Positions 7,366 to 16,600 of a stretch of 42,199 nucleotides of DNA are shown here, piece by piece. The stretch comes from Candidatus Sumerlaeia bacterium (lineage in GTDB: Bacteria > Sumerlaeota > Sumerlaeia > JABWBI01), in assembly GCA_013360565.1 (NCBI GenBank), contig JABWBI010000005.1:1-42199 (forward strand), in the 5' to 3' direction. Under the pieces are notes generated by a model. That model saw nothing but the letters and a program-made list of their open reading frames with translations. It searched no databases and was not told the DNA's origin. A program made the position numbers and the translations under genes. The first letter of the stretch is position 1. The number at the start of each line of letters is the position of its first letter.

Positions 7366-7400
7366 CACGCGACCCCGGTGCCTGAGAGGAGTGACGCCCG

Positions 7401-7856
7401 ATGCGACGACTCCACCATCGCCTGCTGATCCCGCTGCTGCGCGGCGCGGGCCTTGCCACATCGGTGGCGCTGGCCCTCGGCCACCTGTGGCTGCTCGGGT
7501 CGCGCTGGAGTCAGCTGAGCTGGACGCAGGCCTCTCTGCTGCTTCTCGCGACCGCTCTGTGTGGCGTTCTCGCCGCTGTTCACCGCTCGCTGTTCCGCCG
7601 CCCTGCGCTTCTCCTGATCGTCGTCCTCGCCGGGCTGGTCGCCCATCCCCCGACGGAGCTCGATTCCCCTGTCTCGGCGGCGATTGTCCCCACCCTGCTG
7701 ATTCTTGCCGCCGCGGCGCTGGCCCCGGCGCTCGAGCGCCAGTCCGCCCCGGAGGTGACTCGCCCCCTGACCCGCCGCGGCGTTCGCCAAGTCATCCCCG
7801 CGGGTCCGGAGCTCGTCACTCCTCACTTCTCGCGTCCTCCCCCGCCGCGCACCTGA
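7401..7856 (+). CDS. Small integral membrane protein, unknown function
   Basis: 151 residues with about four hydrophobic segments: one near residues 10-33, one near 42-60, one around RPALLLIVVLAGLVAHP, and one around IVPTLLILAAAALAPAL. A short cytoplasmic-looking basic and proline-rich tail follows. No recognised family motif. GGAG is placed nine bases before the ATG. It sits 35 bases after the heme oxygenase gene on the same strand and may be cotranscribed. Base composition and codon use match neighbours. Confidence 0.6.
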   Translation: MRRLHHRLLIPLLRGAGLATSVALALGHLWLLGSRWSQLSWTQASLLLLATALCGVLAAVHRSLFRRPALLLIVVLAGLVAHPPTELDSPVSAAIVPTLLILAAAALAPALERQSAPEVTRPLTRRGVRQVIPAGPELVTPHFSRPPPPRT

Positions 7857-7917
7857 TCGCGCCTCCCCCTGCACCGCGGCCGTGCGCCGCCCCCGAATCA
7901 GAGAGGATTGACCAATC

Positions 7918-8829
7918 ATGTCTCGTGACCACGCGTCCGCGTGGCGCGCGGCGAGCCGCCTCCTGGCCAGCGCCTTCGCGCTCGCCCCGAGTCTCGCTGC
8001 CGCTGCGCAGATCGACGCCCCCGGAGAGGACTTCTCCGGCGACTGGGGTGCCTTCTTCACGCCGATCGACACGGCCGGCACGACCGAGGCTCCGCAGACC
8101 CCCACCTCGGATGCTGACAACCGCAGCCTGGGAACCTGGGGGGGGTACTACCCCGTCGCCGGCCCCTCGCAGGGCGGGCTCTTCCTGGGTGACGACGAGT
8201 TGCCCAACTTCATTCCCACCACTGGGAGCCTCTTCGGCGTCAACAATCCCGGCACCGTGGGCGACGGATTCCTCTTCTTCGGCGCCTATCCGGCCGCGGG
8301 CGGACCCGGTGAGAACGAAACGGGCGGCTACGCCTACACGGCGTTTCCGTCGAACCCGCTCGACCTGTCCGGCACCGGCCGCGTTCAGTTCGACGTCCTC
8401 AATGGCACGGTGCAGACCTCGGACTCCGTCCACCTGAGACTCCTCCTTCGGCTCGGCACATCCTCGCCGCAGTGGGTTCTCTCCGAGCGGTTTCCGATCA
8501 CCGGTGCCGAACAGGCCGTCCTGAGCAGCCCGCCGGCGGATGGTTCCCTCTTCAGCGACGACGCCATCATCGATGTGCGTCCCTCGCTTCTCTCGTGGAC
8601 CCTGGTGACCGGCCCCGCCGACGCCACGCTGGTCCCCGTCGCGCCGGGGGGCGAGGAGCCTCTCGTCCTCGGCGGCTCCGCCCTTGCCCCCGATCTCAGC
8701 CAAGTCACCGGGTTTGGGATCGAGATCGACGACGACATCGCCCGCGGCGACGCCTATGGCGTCGGCGTCGATGCCATTCGTCTCCTCGAGAACTCATCCG
8801 GCGTGGAGTGCTTTGGGCTCTATCGCTGA
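7918..8829 (+). CDS. Secreted protein, first of two tandem paralogues
   Basis: 303 residues with a signal peptide (hydrophobic stretch to about residue 30, AAAAQ). The mature part shares clear landmarks with the next gene: GEDFSGDWG, DADNRSLGTWGGYY, DLSGTGRVQFD and QVTGFGIEI. It ends with ENSSGVECFGLYR. The glycine- and aspartate-rich make-up, alternating strands and lack of helices suggest a beta-sandwich such as a carbohydrate-binding or discoidin-like module. That fold is a guess; I do not recognise the family. An AGAGGA ribosome site precedes the start. It is probably exported to the periplasm or outside. Confidence 0.75.
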   Translation: MSRDHASAWRAASRLLASAFALAPSLAAAAQIDAPGEDFSGDWGAFFTPIDTAGTTEAPQTPTSDADNRSLGTWGGYYPVAGPSQGGLFLGDDELPNFIPTTGSLFGVNNPGTVGDGFLFFGAYPAAGGPGENETGGYAYTAFPSNPLDLSGTGRVQFDVLNGTVQTSDSVHLRLLLRLGTSSPQWVLSERFPITGAEQAVLSSPPADGSLFSDDAIIDVRPSLLSWTLVTGPADATLVPVAPGGEEPLVLGGSALAPDLSQVTGFGIEIDDDIARGDAYGVGVDAIRLLENSSGVECFGLYR

Positions 8830-8865
8830 CACGACTTCCGCCTTCCCAGAGAAAAGGAGAATGAC

Positions 8866-9741
8866 ATGACTCGCATCACAGGACTCACCGCCGCCTTCGC
8901 CCTGATGGCCGGGGCCGCTTTCGGCCAGGTCGACCGCGGAGAAGACTTCACCGGCGCCTGGGGCTCGGCCTCGGCCCTGGACCGGGGCAACGCCGGGAGC
9001 AACGGCCCGCGCACTCCCACACTCGATGCTGACAACCAGAGCTTCGGCACCTGGGATGGCTACTACACCGGCACCGTCGGCGCGGGCATCTTCATGAACA
9101 ACTCGACCGGCTTCGGCGCCGACAATGGGAGCGAGTTCCGCTCGTTCCCCGGTGTCGGTGCGGGCTTCCTCGCCATCGGCGTCAACGACACCGGCAACGA
9201 GGCCGGGACCTATGGCTACTCCGCACCGTTCACCACCGTCGATCTCAGCGGTGATGCGCGCATCCAGTTCGACTGCACACTCACGGGTCTGACCACCCCT
9301 CCGGGCGGAGTCGATCTCCGCGTGATGCTGCGCGTGCCGAACAATCCCCCGACGCCCCCGGAGGCGTGGATCATCTCGGAGCCGATCAACTTGGCCGGTG
9401 TCGGCGTGACGCCCTCGCTGATCACGAATCCCGCCAACTGGGCCACGCCGAACATCGCCTCTCCCGACGTCGCGGCGGTGAGTGTCCGGCCGGACACGTT
9501 GGACTGGTTCTCGTTCTCCGTCGCCGACACCGATCTCGTCCCGATCGACGCCAGCACGGAGTTTGCCGGCTCGCCGGGGGCGATGCTCCCGGTGGTGCTT
9601 CCCCAGGTGACGGGATTCGGCATCTACCTCGAGTCGAATCCCTCTGCCCCGGCGGGCAACAACAGCATCTGGATCGATGCGATCCACCTGCGGGACGCCA
9701 TCTCGGTCCCGGTTGAACTCAGCCGCTTCGAATGGGACTGA
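8866..9741 (+). CDS. Secreted protein, second of two tandem paralogues
   Basis: 291 residues with a signal peptide (LTAAFALMAGAAFGQ). It is a diverged duplicate of the preceding gene: GEDFTGAWG, DADNQSFGTWDGYY, DLSGDARIQFD and QVTGFGIYL recur in the same order. It differs at the C-terminus, which ends VPVELSRFEWD, a short tail that may be a linker or recognition end. AAGGAG sits six bases before the ATG. The gap from the first copy is only 36 bases, so they are one transcription unit, ended by the hairpin at 9771. Function unknown; a substrate-binding or surface protein is possible. Confidence 0.75.
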   Translation: MTRITGLTAAFALMAGAAFGQVDRGEDFTGAWGSASALDRGNAGSNGPRTPTLDADNQSFGTWDGYYTGTVGAGIFMNNSTGFGADNGSEFRSFPGVGAGFLAIGVNDTGNEAGTYGYSAPFTTVDLSGDARIQFDCTLTGLTTPPGGVDLRVMLRVPNNPPTPPEAWIISEPINLAGVGVTPSLITNPANWATPNIASPDVAAVSVRPDTLDWFSFSVADTDLVPIDASTEFAGSPGAMLPVVLPQVTGFGIYLESNPSAPAGNNSIWIDAIHLRDAISVPVELSRFEWD

Positions 9742-9770
9742 GCTGCCGCTGTCATCCCCACGAGAAAAAG

Positions 9771-9800
9771 GAGACCCGGTGGCCTGAGCCGCCGGGTCTC
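9771..9800. terminator. Bidirectional terminator between convergent genes
   Basis: GAGACCCGGTGGC and GCCGCCGGGTCTC pair over 13 positions (one G-T) around a CTGA loop. An A-run (AAAAAG) precedes it on the plus strand, giving CCTTTTTC after the hairpin on the minus strand. It lies between the stops of the secreted paralogue (+) and the proline-rich protein (-), and so should end both transcripts. It is strongest for the minus-strand gene. Confidence 0.8.
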
Positions 9801-9823
9801 TCCTCATTCAGTGGGGCGGGCCG

Positions 9824-11449
9824 TCAGTACTCGACCCAGACCTCTTCGATCCACGCGGGGTCGCGGTCGATGCCGATCACGAACGACTGCACCGACCGGT
9901 TGACAGTCCACCGGGCCTCGCCGGGAGAAGAGACATCCCGTGTCCCGTAGCGCGACGTGCGCTCGCCGTTGATGAACAGCCGGCCGCGCGCTTCGCCGCC
10001 CCGATCCGACCACACGACACGGACCGAGCGGACGGGACGGGACGGGTCTGGCGTCGTGAACACCTGGCTGAAGCCGTTGGCCGGGACCAACATTCGGCCA
10101 CCCGTGCCTCCGAAGAGGCAGACCGGCCCACTGCCCGCACCCGTCGCGTAGTAGACGCGGATCCAGTAGATGTACAGATCCGCCGTGTAGGAGCGGATCG
10201 AAAACGCGGCCGCCGTGTCGCGCAGGGTGAACGACTCGATCTCGCCCTCGCGGCTCACGGAACGCCGGTCTGTCGAGTCGGCGTGCGCGCCCTCGAAGTA
10301 GAGGCGTCCGCGAGCACGCTGCCGGTTGCCGTCACCCCAGCAGATGTCAATGCGGTCGATCAGCCGGCGCGAGTCGACCGGGAACAGCGCGCTGCGCGTC
10401 TCACGCGGAATGACCAGCGGATTGCGCATGTACAGGTACTCGTCGTACGGGCGGCCGCTCACAGGTTGCCCGCCGCCACTGCCGTAGGTCACATTGACCT
10501 GGAGCAGGTAGATGTCGTCGCGCTGGGCGTGCAGACGGAACCCGGTGATGCGGTCATTGACGACGAAGGCGACCGTCCCGGGGCTGTCGACCTGCTCGGG
10601 CTGCCAGCGTGAGGAGGACTCGTTGTTCACCAGCAGATGGCCCATGGCGAAGCGGCCCCGGTCCGTCCACGTGATCTCGATGCGCGCCACAGGGCGGGAC
10701 GCGTCGACCGGGTAGAAGGCGGATGTCGCTCCGGCGCGGATGCGCCCTGAGCTGTCGAACGAGGTGATGAGCAGCGGCCCCGCCGTCGGGATGGGATAGG
10801 GCACCGGTGTCGGGACAGGCGCCGGAACCGGCACCGGAACGGGCACCGGCTGCGGCTGCGTGGGGACCACGATGATCTGGCTCGTCCCGGCAGTTCGATC
10901 CGGCGGCGTCAGAATCTCCGCCGGCGGCGCCTCTGTGTAGTTCGGTGGCGAGGTGCTCTCCGGTACAGGCGGGGCGGTCGGTTCCGGCGCCGGAGTTGGT
11001 GCCGGACTCGGCGAGATGCGAATCTGGTCCGTCTGCGGCACGTCGGCCGGCGGCTCCGTCACAAGCGGACCGTCCACGGGTGTGGGCGGTGCGGCGGGGG
11101 CCGATGGAGGGACGAACTCCGGCGCCGGTGGCTCGAAGACGGGTGACTCGACGACTGGAGGCGGAGGTGGCTCGAAGGCCGGAGGCTCGAGGGGGGGCGG
11201 CTCCACGGGAAGTGCCGGAGGCGGTTCGGATGGAACCGGCGCCGGGGCGGGGGCTGGTTCCGGAACGGGGGGCGGGGCGAATCCATCCGGCGGGACGAAC
11301 TGGCCTGGGTCGATGGCCGGGGGCTGGAAGGCCGGCATCTCCGGCGCTGGCGGAGCCGCGGCCTCCTCCGGGGGTTGAGCGCCGATCGATGTCATCGCCG
11401 CCAGTGCCAGAGCGGCGGCGAGGGTGCCCGAACGCAGTGAGAGGGACAT
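9824..11449 (-). CDS. Secreted proline-rich protein with three ~95-residue repeats
   Basis: 541 residues from the ATG at 11449, chosen because AAGGAGG lies just upstream and because it begins a signal peptide (LRSGTLAAALALAAMTSIGA). Residues of about 25-225 are extremely rich in Pro, Ala and Glu and are probably an extended linker or wall-spanning segment. The rest is three tandem copies of one domain. Landmarks are F.PVD.SR.V.RI...W.DR, RG.L..N/.GRLYF, a 'SPG' or 'REG' turn, and a closing YW(I/V).V.Y. This looks like an all-beta module. I do not recognise the family. It is convergent with the secreted paralogue pair. Confidence 0.75.
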   Translation of the reverse strand: MSLSLRSGTLAAALALAAMTSIGAQPPEEAAAPPAPEMPAFQPPAIDPGQFVPPDGFAPPPVPEPAPAPAPVPSEPPPALPVEPPPLEPPAFEPPPPPVVESPVFEPPAPEFVPPSAPAAPPTPVDGPLVTEPPADVPQTDQIRISPSPAPTPAPEPTAPPVPESTSPPNYTEAPPAEILTPPDRTAGTSQIIVVPTQPQPVPVPVPVPAPVPTPVPYPIPTAGPLLITSFDSSGRIRAGATSAFYPVDASRPVARIEITWTDRGRFAMGHLLVNNESSSRWQPEQVDSPGTVAFVVNDRITGFRLHAQRDDIYLLQVNVTYGSGGGQPVSGRPYDEYLYMRNPLVIPRETRSALFPVDSRRLIDRIDICWGDGNRQRARGRLYFEGAHADSTDRRSVSREGEIESFTLRDTAAAFSIRSYTADLYIYWIRVYYATGAGSGPVCLFGGTGGRMLVPANGFSQVFTTPDPSRPVRSVRVVWSDRGGEARGRLFINGERTSRYGTRDVSSPGEARWTVNRSVQSFVIGIDRDPAWIEEVWVEY

Positions 11450-11511
11450 GGGTGAATCCTCCTTCGGGGTCGAGACATTGGACATCCGTGGCCGGCAGGC
11501 CGTTCCCAGGT

Positions 11512-12699
11512 TCATGGCTCTGCCGCCAAAGCCACCTCGTGGATTTCCATGGGTGCGACGAGGCCTCGTCGTACGGCGAAGACACGTGAGGGCGTGACTC
11601 CCTCCAGCGCCGCTGGGGTCTCGACGGTCGTCACGAGGGTCTGCACCTCCGGGCGTAGCAGCCCGAAGAATCGGCGGCGGCGCTCGGGATCCAGCTCGGA
11701 GACGATGTCATCGAGCAAAAGCAACGGCGTTTCACCCGTCTCCTCTTCCATCAGGGTGACCTCCGCCATCCGCAGCGCCAGGATGACCGCGCGCTGCTGG
11801 CCTTGGCTGGCGAAGGCGCGGATATCGGCGCCGTCGATGAAGATCCAGAGATCGTCACGGTGGGGTCCGACGGTCGTCTGCCCCCTCTCGATGTCCGCCT
11901 CCCGGGCCTCGAGGAGCAGCCTCCGGTGCCTGTCGATGCTCTCTTCACGCGTCAGATCTCCCGCCGTCTCGAGCTGGCTGTGGTGGACGAGTTGCAGCGT
12001 CTCCGATCGCCCCGAGATGGCGTGGTGAGTCGCCTGCACGAGTGGCCCGAGCCGTCCCACGATGTCACGCCGGTGGCCATGGATCTCCGCCGAGGCCTCG
12101 GCCAGTGTGGCATCCCACGCGTCCAGCTCGTGGCGCGGCCGCTGCCCCGCGGCCACGGCCCGCAGAAGTGCCGCGCGCTCACGCAGCGCCGTCTGAAAAC
12201 GCTGAAGCCAGAGCAGGTAAGCGGGCCGCATCTGGCTGATCTCCGTGTCGAGCAGGAGCCGGCGCATCGCCGGCGGTCCCTTGATCAGCTGGAGGTCGTC
12301 GGGAGTGAAGAGGACCGCATTGATCCTCCCCCAGAGCGACGCGAGCTTGGTGATCGGCGCCCCGTCGATCTCGATGCGCCGGTGCTGCCCTTGAAGGGCC
12401 ACCTGAACCGTGTGCTGCCCGCTCGCCCGGACGATCCGGCCGCGCACCAGAGCGGCACGGTCCTCCTCGTCATCGGTCCGGCCCTCCGAACCCGGAGGCG
12501 CCGACGGCCTCCACCGGATGCACTCCCGCTCGCGCCGCGCCCGAAACGAGCGGCCTGTCACGAGCAGATGCACAGCCTCGAGGAGGTTCGTCTTGCCCTG
12601 CGCGTTGGCGCCGCAGAGGAGATTCACGCCAGGCCCGAGCTCGACCTCAGCCCGCTCGATGTTGCGGAACTCGCGGATCAGAAGATGATCGAGACGCAT
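11512..12699 (-). CDS. recF: DNA replication and repair protein RecF
   Basis: 395 residues. Walker A is GANAQGKT at residues 30-37 after the typical start RLDHLLIREFRNIE. VNLLCGANAQGKTNLLEAVHLL is the RecF-type ATP site, and the C-terminal part has the signature FASQGQQRAVILALRMAE and LLLDDIVSELD (Walker B and D-loop). RecF loads RecA at gapped DNA with RecO and RecR in the cytoplasm. The central region carries an acidic insertion (EGRTDDEED). It follows the UbiA-like gene after 12 bases. In many genomes recF sits directly after dnaN; dnaN is not here, and dnaA lies 6 kb away on the same strand. Confidence 0.95.
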   Translation of the reverse strand: MRLDHLLIREFRNIERAEVELGPGVNLLCGANAQGKTNLLEAVHLLVTGRSFRARRERECIRWRPSAPPGSEGRTDDEEDRAALVRGRIVRASGQHTVQVALQGQHRRIEIDGAPITKLASLWGRINAVLFTPDDLQLIKGPPAMRRLLLDTEISQMRPAYLLWLQRFQTALRERAALLRAVAAGQRPRHELDAWDATLAEASAEIHGHRRDIVGRLGPLVQATHHAISGRSETLQLVHHSQLETAGDLTREESIDRHRRLLLEAREADIERGQTTVGPHRDDLWIFIDGADIRAFASQGQQRAVILALRMAEVTLMEEETGETPLLLLDDIVSELDPERRRRFFGLLRPEVQTLVTTVETPAALEGVTPSRVFAVRRGLVAPMEIHEVALAAEP

Positions 12700-12711
12700 G
12701 GGACTCTTCGC

Positions 12712-13599
12712 TCAGGTCCCCCTGGACCAGACATCCAGCACGACTCCGGCCAGAATCGCCAGACTGAAGAGGCCATTGAGCGTCAGAAAGGCGGATGGCA
12801 GGCGAGACAGGTCCTCCGGCCGCACGAGCCGATGCTCGAGGACGAGAAGTGCGCCCGCCGCCAGGACCCCGATGGTGTACCAGAGCCCCCGCTGTGCCAC
12901 GAGGCCGAGTATCAGGAGCAGCATCACAGACAGGACGTGGAGAACCGCGGCAAGCGCCATCGCGCGGCGGGCGCCCAGGCGAGCGGGGATCGAGTGCAAC
13001 CCCTCCCGCCGGTCGTGCTCGATGTCAGCCAGCGCATACAGAATGTCGAAACCAGCCACCCACGGGACGACGGCCAGCCCCATCAGCAGTGGCGTCCAGG
13101 CCAGCGAGCCGGTGATCGCCACCCAGGCACCCACAGGAGCCAAGCCCAGCGCCACACCGAGCCAGATGTGCGCGAGGGCCGTGAAGCGCTTCGCGTGGCT
13201 GTAGCCCAGCAGCACCGTGAGAAAGAGCGGCGAGAGTGCGAGGGCAAGGGTGTTGATCAGCCCTGAGATGAGGACAAAGACCAGGCACGCGGCCACCGTG
13301 AAGCCGAGGAGGAACCCGGGGCTGACGGCCCCTGTCACCGATGGGCGCGAGGCGGTCCGGGGATTCGTCGCGTCGATGTCGCGGTCGGCCCAGCGGTTGT
13401 GCGCCATCGCGGCCGACCGGGCCGCAAACGCCGCGAGGACGATCAGGAGGATCTTCCAGGTCCACCAGCCCGCACTCCGCGGAGGCGAAGCATCGATCGC
13501 GAGGACGGCCGAAGCAAGGGCCATCGGCAGCGCGAAGACCGTGTGCTGCCACCTGATGAGATCGAGGACGATCGTCAGCCGGGCGAGCGGACTCACCAT
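12712..13599 (-). CDS. UbiA-family prenyltransferase, probably menaquinone MqnP-type
   Basis: 295 residues from the ATG at 13599; the ORF-track start at 13614 is a TTG overlapping the upstream stop. About eight membrane helices. The two Asp-rich motifs are NRWADRDIDATNPRTASRP and DIEHDRREGLHSIP, which bind Mg-prenyl diphosphate. The exact wording (NPRT(A).R, EGLHSIPARLG) fits the subgroup annotated as UbiA-like 4-hydroxybenzoate prenyltransferases that serve the futalosine menaquinone route (MqnP). A UbiA in ubiquinone synthesis is less likely but not excluded. A long-chain polyprenyl synthase that could supply its substrate is encoded at 21168. Confidence 0.85.
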   Translation of the reverse strand: MVSPLARLTIVLDLIRWQHTVFALPMALASAVLAIDASPPRSAGWWTWKILLIVLAAFAARSAAMAHNRWADRDIDATNPRTASRPSVTGAVSPGFLLGFTVAACLVFVLISGLINTLALALSPLFLTVLLGYSHAKRFTALAHIWLGVALGLAPVGAWVAITGSLAWTPLLMGLAVVPWVAGFDILYALADIEHDRREGLHSIPARLGARRAMALAAVLHVLSVMLLLILGLVAQRGLWYTIGVLAAGALLVLEHRLVRPEDLSRLPSAFLTLNGLFSLAILAGVVLDVWSRGT

Positions 13600-13610
13600 G
13601 CGCCCGCGGT

Positions 13611-16600
13611 TCAATCCGCCCCGAGCAGGACGACGCCCGCGGGCACCGATGCGCCGAACCAGGAGAGCACATCGTCCATCGCTTGGATGCGCTGGGGCTC
13701 CGAGTTGATCGTCTCGAAGGCGAATCCGAGGTGCACGAGCATCCCTGGCGTCGCGCTCGCACCGAAGGTTCCGCTGTACTGAATCCCCGCGATCACCCCC
13801 GGGCTGTACTCGATCGCCGGGGTGCTGGACACGGCAGCGACCACGTCTGGGAAGTCCGGGTGATAGGGAGAATCTCCGCCGCTTCCATACGAGAACGCGT
13901 GAGACGTGAACGCCGATGAACCGCCAGTCCCCGTCACGGTGTAGTCGTTCGAGTCATCGGTCACGTAGTCCGCGCGCAGGTAGTTGTTGTAAAATGCACG
14001 GTCCGCCCCCGTCGGTCCGGAGGGCCGGTCGAGGTCCCACCCGATCTCGTTGCCCGAGACGAGGAGCTTGCCGCCGCCCTCGAGATACGCCGAGACGAGA
14101 GTCTGCTCCGCCGCGCTGAACGTCTCGTGCACGGTGGACTCGTCGCCGCAGATCCAGTCGACCACCTCGTAGGAACCCAAGGAGAACATGCCGCCGACCT
14201 CCTCGTTCGCGCAGGTGTCGAACGGGGTCCCATAGGCGGCCACGGCGCGTCCGTGCATCGCGGCGATTGCATGGTTCAGCCCTCCGCTGAATGCCTGGGT
14301 GTTCCACCGGTCGTAGGCATCCACGATGAGAAGAGACGCCGCGCCAGGCCCGACGCGCACACTGTAGACATCCGAGGGAGCGCTCTCACCGGTGCCGACC
14401 GCGGTCAGCTGGAAGTGCGCGGTGTCCCAGGCGGAGAAACCGCCGGCCACATGCTGCGTCGTCGCCAGAGTCAGCGTCGACTCGTCCGCGACGAGGGTCC
14501 AGCCGCTGGTTCCGTTGGGGCTGCGATACAGCCGGTAGCCCGTCGCCGAGGGATCGGTGCTCTGCAGCCATCGCACGGTCACATTCCCGGTGGCGCCGTT
14601 GCCCGTGACGCTCAGGAGGGTCGGCGCGGCGGGGGCCGGGATCGGCCCCTCGGTGTTGAAGTCCAGGAGCCAGTTGTCCGGGTCGAAGGTGACATCGGTC
14701 ACCGTCCCGGGCCCCACGTTCACGGAGAACGACTGAGCGGCCATCGTGTTGTTCACCGTGAAGTCCGCCGTCCCGCCCCCGCTGAAGTCCACGCGGAAGT
14801 CGATCGGCATCACATACGTCCCGCCGGACTGTGTCTGAAGCAGATCGATGTCGACATAGGTGTCTGGGCCGGCAGTGTGAGTCGACCAGTTCCACGTGTA
14901 GCTCGGCCGCGCCGCGCGGAGAAGCCACTGGTCGAAGTACCAGTCGAGCTGCTGGCCCGCCGCGGTCTCAAAGTTCCGCTCGACATCCTCGCTGTTGGCC
15001 GTCCCGTAGCGCAGAGCCGGGTCCGCGATGTAGTTCCGTGCCCCCTGGAAGAACGCCGTGTCGCCGAGCACCCGCCTCAGCATGTGCAGCACCCACGCCC
15101 CCTTCCGGTAGACGATCGAGTTGTTGAACTCGTCGCCGTCGTCGCTGACGATCGGGACAGCGTCGGAGGTCGTCCACGCGTCGACATAGGCGTGATAGGC
15201 CGCCGTGCCGCTCTGGAACTCGTAGAACAGCGCCTCGCAGTACGTCGCCCACCCCTCCTGAATCCAGAGATGATCGAAGTGGTTGTTCGTGATGAGGTCG
15301 CCGAACCACATGTGGGCCAGCTCGTGGATGTTGCGGCGGTGAAAAGGTGTCGCCAAGTTGAGAGCCGGCATGCTCGTCGCTGTCTGGTGCTCCATCCCCG
15401 AGCCCGAGCCGTGGGAGGCCGTCCAGTACTTCTCAGTCAAGAAGGGATACTCGCCGAACGTGTCCGCGAAGAACTCCATCACCGTGATCGTGTTCGGGAC
15501 CTCGGGCGACTCCGAGGCGAAGTTCTCCGGGTAGACGTGGTGGGCCACCTCCATGGTCGTCACATTGTCGAGGGCCGTGTATGTCCCGCTGGCCGCCCGG
15601 TAATTCGTGCAGCAGATCGAGACGAGATAGGACGACAGCGGAAAGCCCTCACTCCAGTTGAATGTCCGCGTCGCGCCGTTGTCGATGTTCGACACCAGAG
15701 CCCCGTTCGAGACGACGGAGAGCGGAAACCCGCCGTAGCTCGCGTCGGGGACCGTGACGTGCAGGTCGATCGTGAACTTGTCCTCGGGGATGTCCTTGCA
15801 GGGAAACCAGACGCGCGCCCGGTAGGGCTCGTTGAACGTGTAGAGCAGCGGCACGGACGAGCCGTGCGTCGTGTAGCGGAAGGGCTGACCGAAGACCCCC
15901 GCCCCGTAGCTGGGAGGGGAGTTGTTCGGCGAGCCGCTGTAGGAGACGCGCACGGTGAACGTGGCATTGAGCGGGGCCGGCGGGGACAGCGTGATCCTCA
16001 GGCGCTCGTTCGCGGTGTCCCAGCTGTGTGTGAGTGGCGTGAACGAGGGCGGACCAGTGTCGACGGAGCTGACGGTCATCAGGCCGCCATTGTCATTGAA
16101 GTCCAGCACGCACTCGGTCAGCCCGCCCGTCAGGCTCCGGGCCGTCATTGTCATCACGCCCGACGTGATGGTCGCGCCGGTCATCGGAAGATTCAGAGCC
16201 AGGTCGATGTGCTCCACGTCCATCAGATCCTGGAGAGGATCGGTGGCCGGCTGGGTCCAGCGAACGGGGTCACCGAACATCCGGTCGAAGTGCGCCTCCT
16301 CCGCGGAGTCCACGAGGGAGAAGGCCCGGATGAGCGTCAGATCGAGCGGCGAGCCGTCACGAGACTCGATGGCAAATGAGTTCTCCCCCACCACGAGCAG
16401 CGCCGGGGGAACTTGGTACCACAGTCCCACCCGGACCGAGCCGGCCGGGTCCTGGTCCAGCGTTCGTCCGTTGATCAGGATGCGGATCGCGTCAGGGTCG
16501 AGATCGCCCTCCAGATGCAGCGCGTAGTGATCGCTCGCCGCTGGGGCATCCAGGGTCGCCGAGAATGCCCAGGCGGGACCGTGAGGTCCGCGGAGGCGGG

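Noticed and set aside
6935-8437. 500-residue plus-strand ORF
   Set aside because: It overlaps heme oxygenase, a membrane protein and a secreted protein in another frame; Arg/Pro/Ser-rich shadow sequence.
11059-11400. Low-complexity GC repeats as a minisatellite
   Set aside because: They are the coding of the Pro/Ala/Glu-rich stalk of the secreted protein, with no exact repeat unit.
3325-16379. Long plus-strand ORFs such as 3325-4872, 11803-13266 and 14127-16379
   Set aside because: They are antisense to clear genes (ccoN, recF/UbiA, M1 peptidase), Arg/His/Asp-rich as expected from GC-rich shadow frames, and show no domain motifs.
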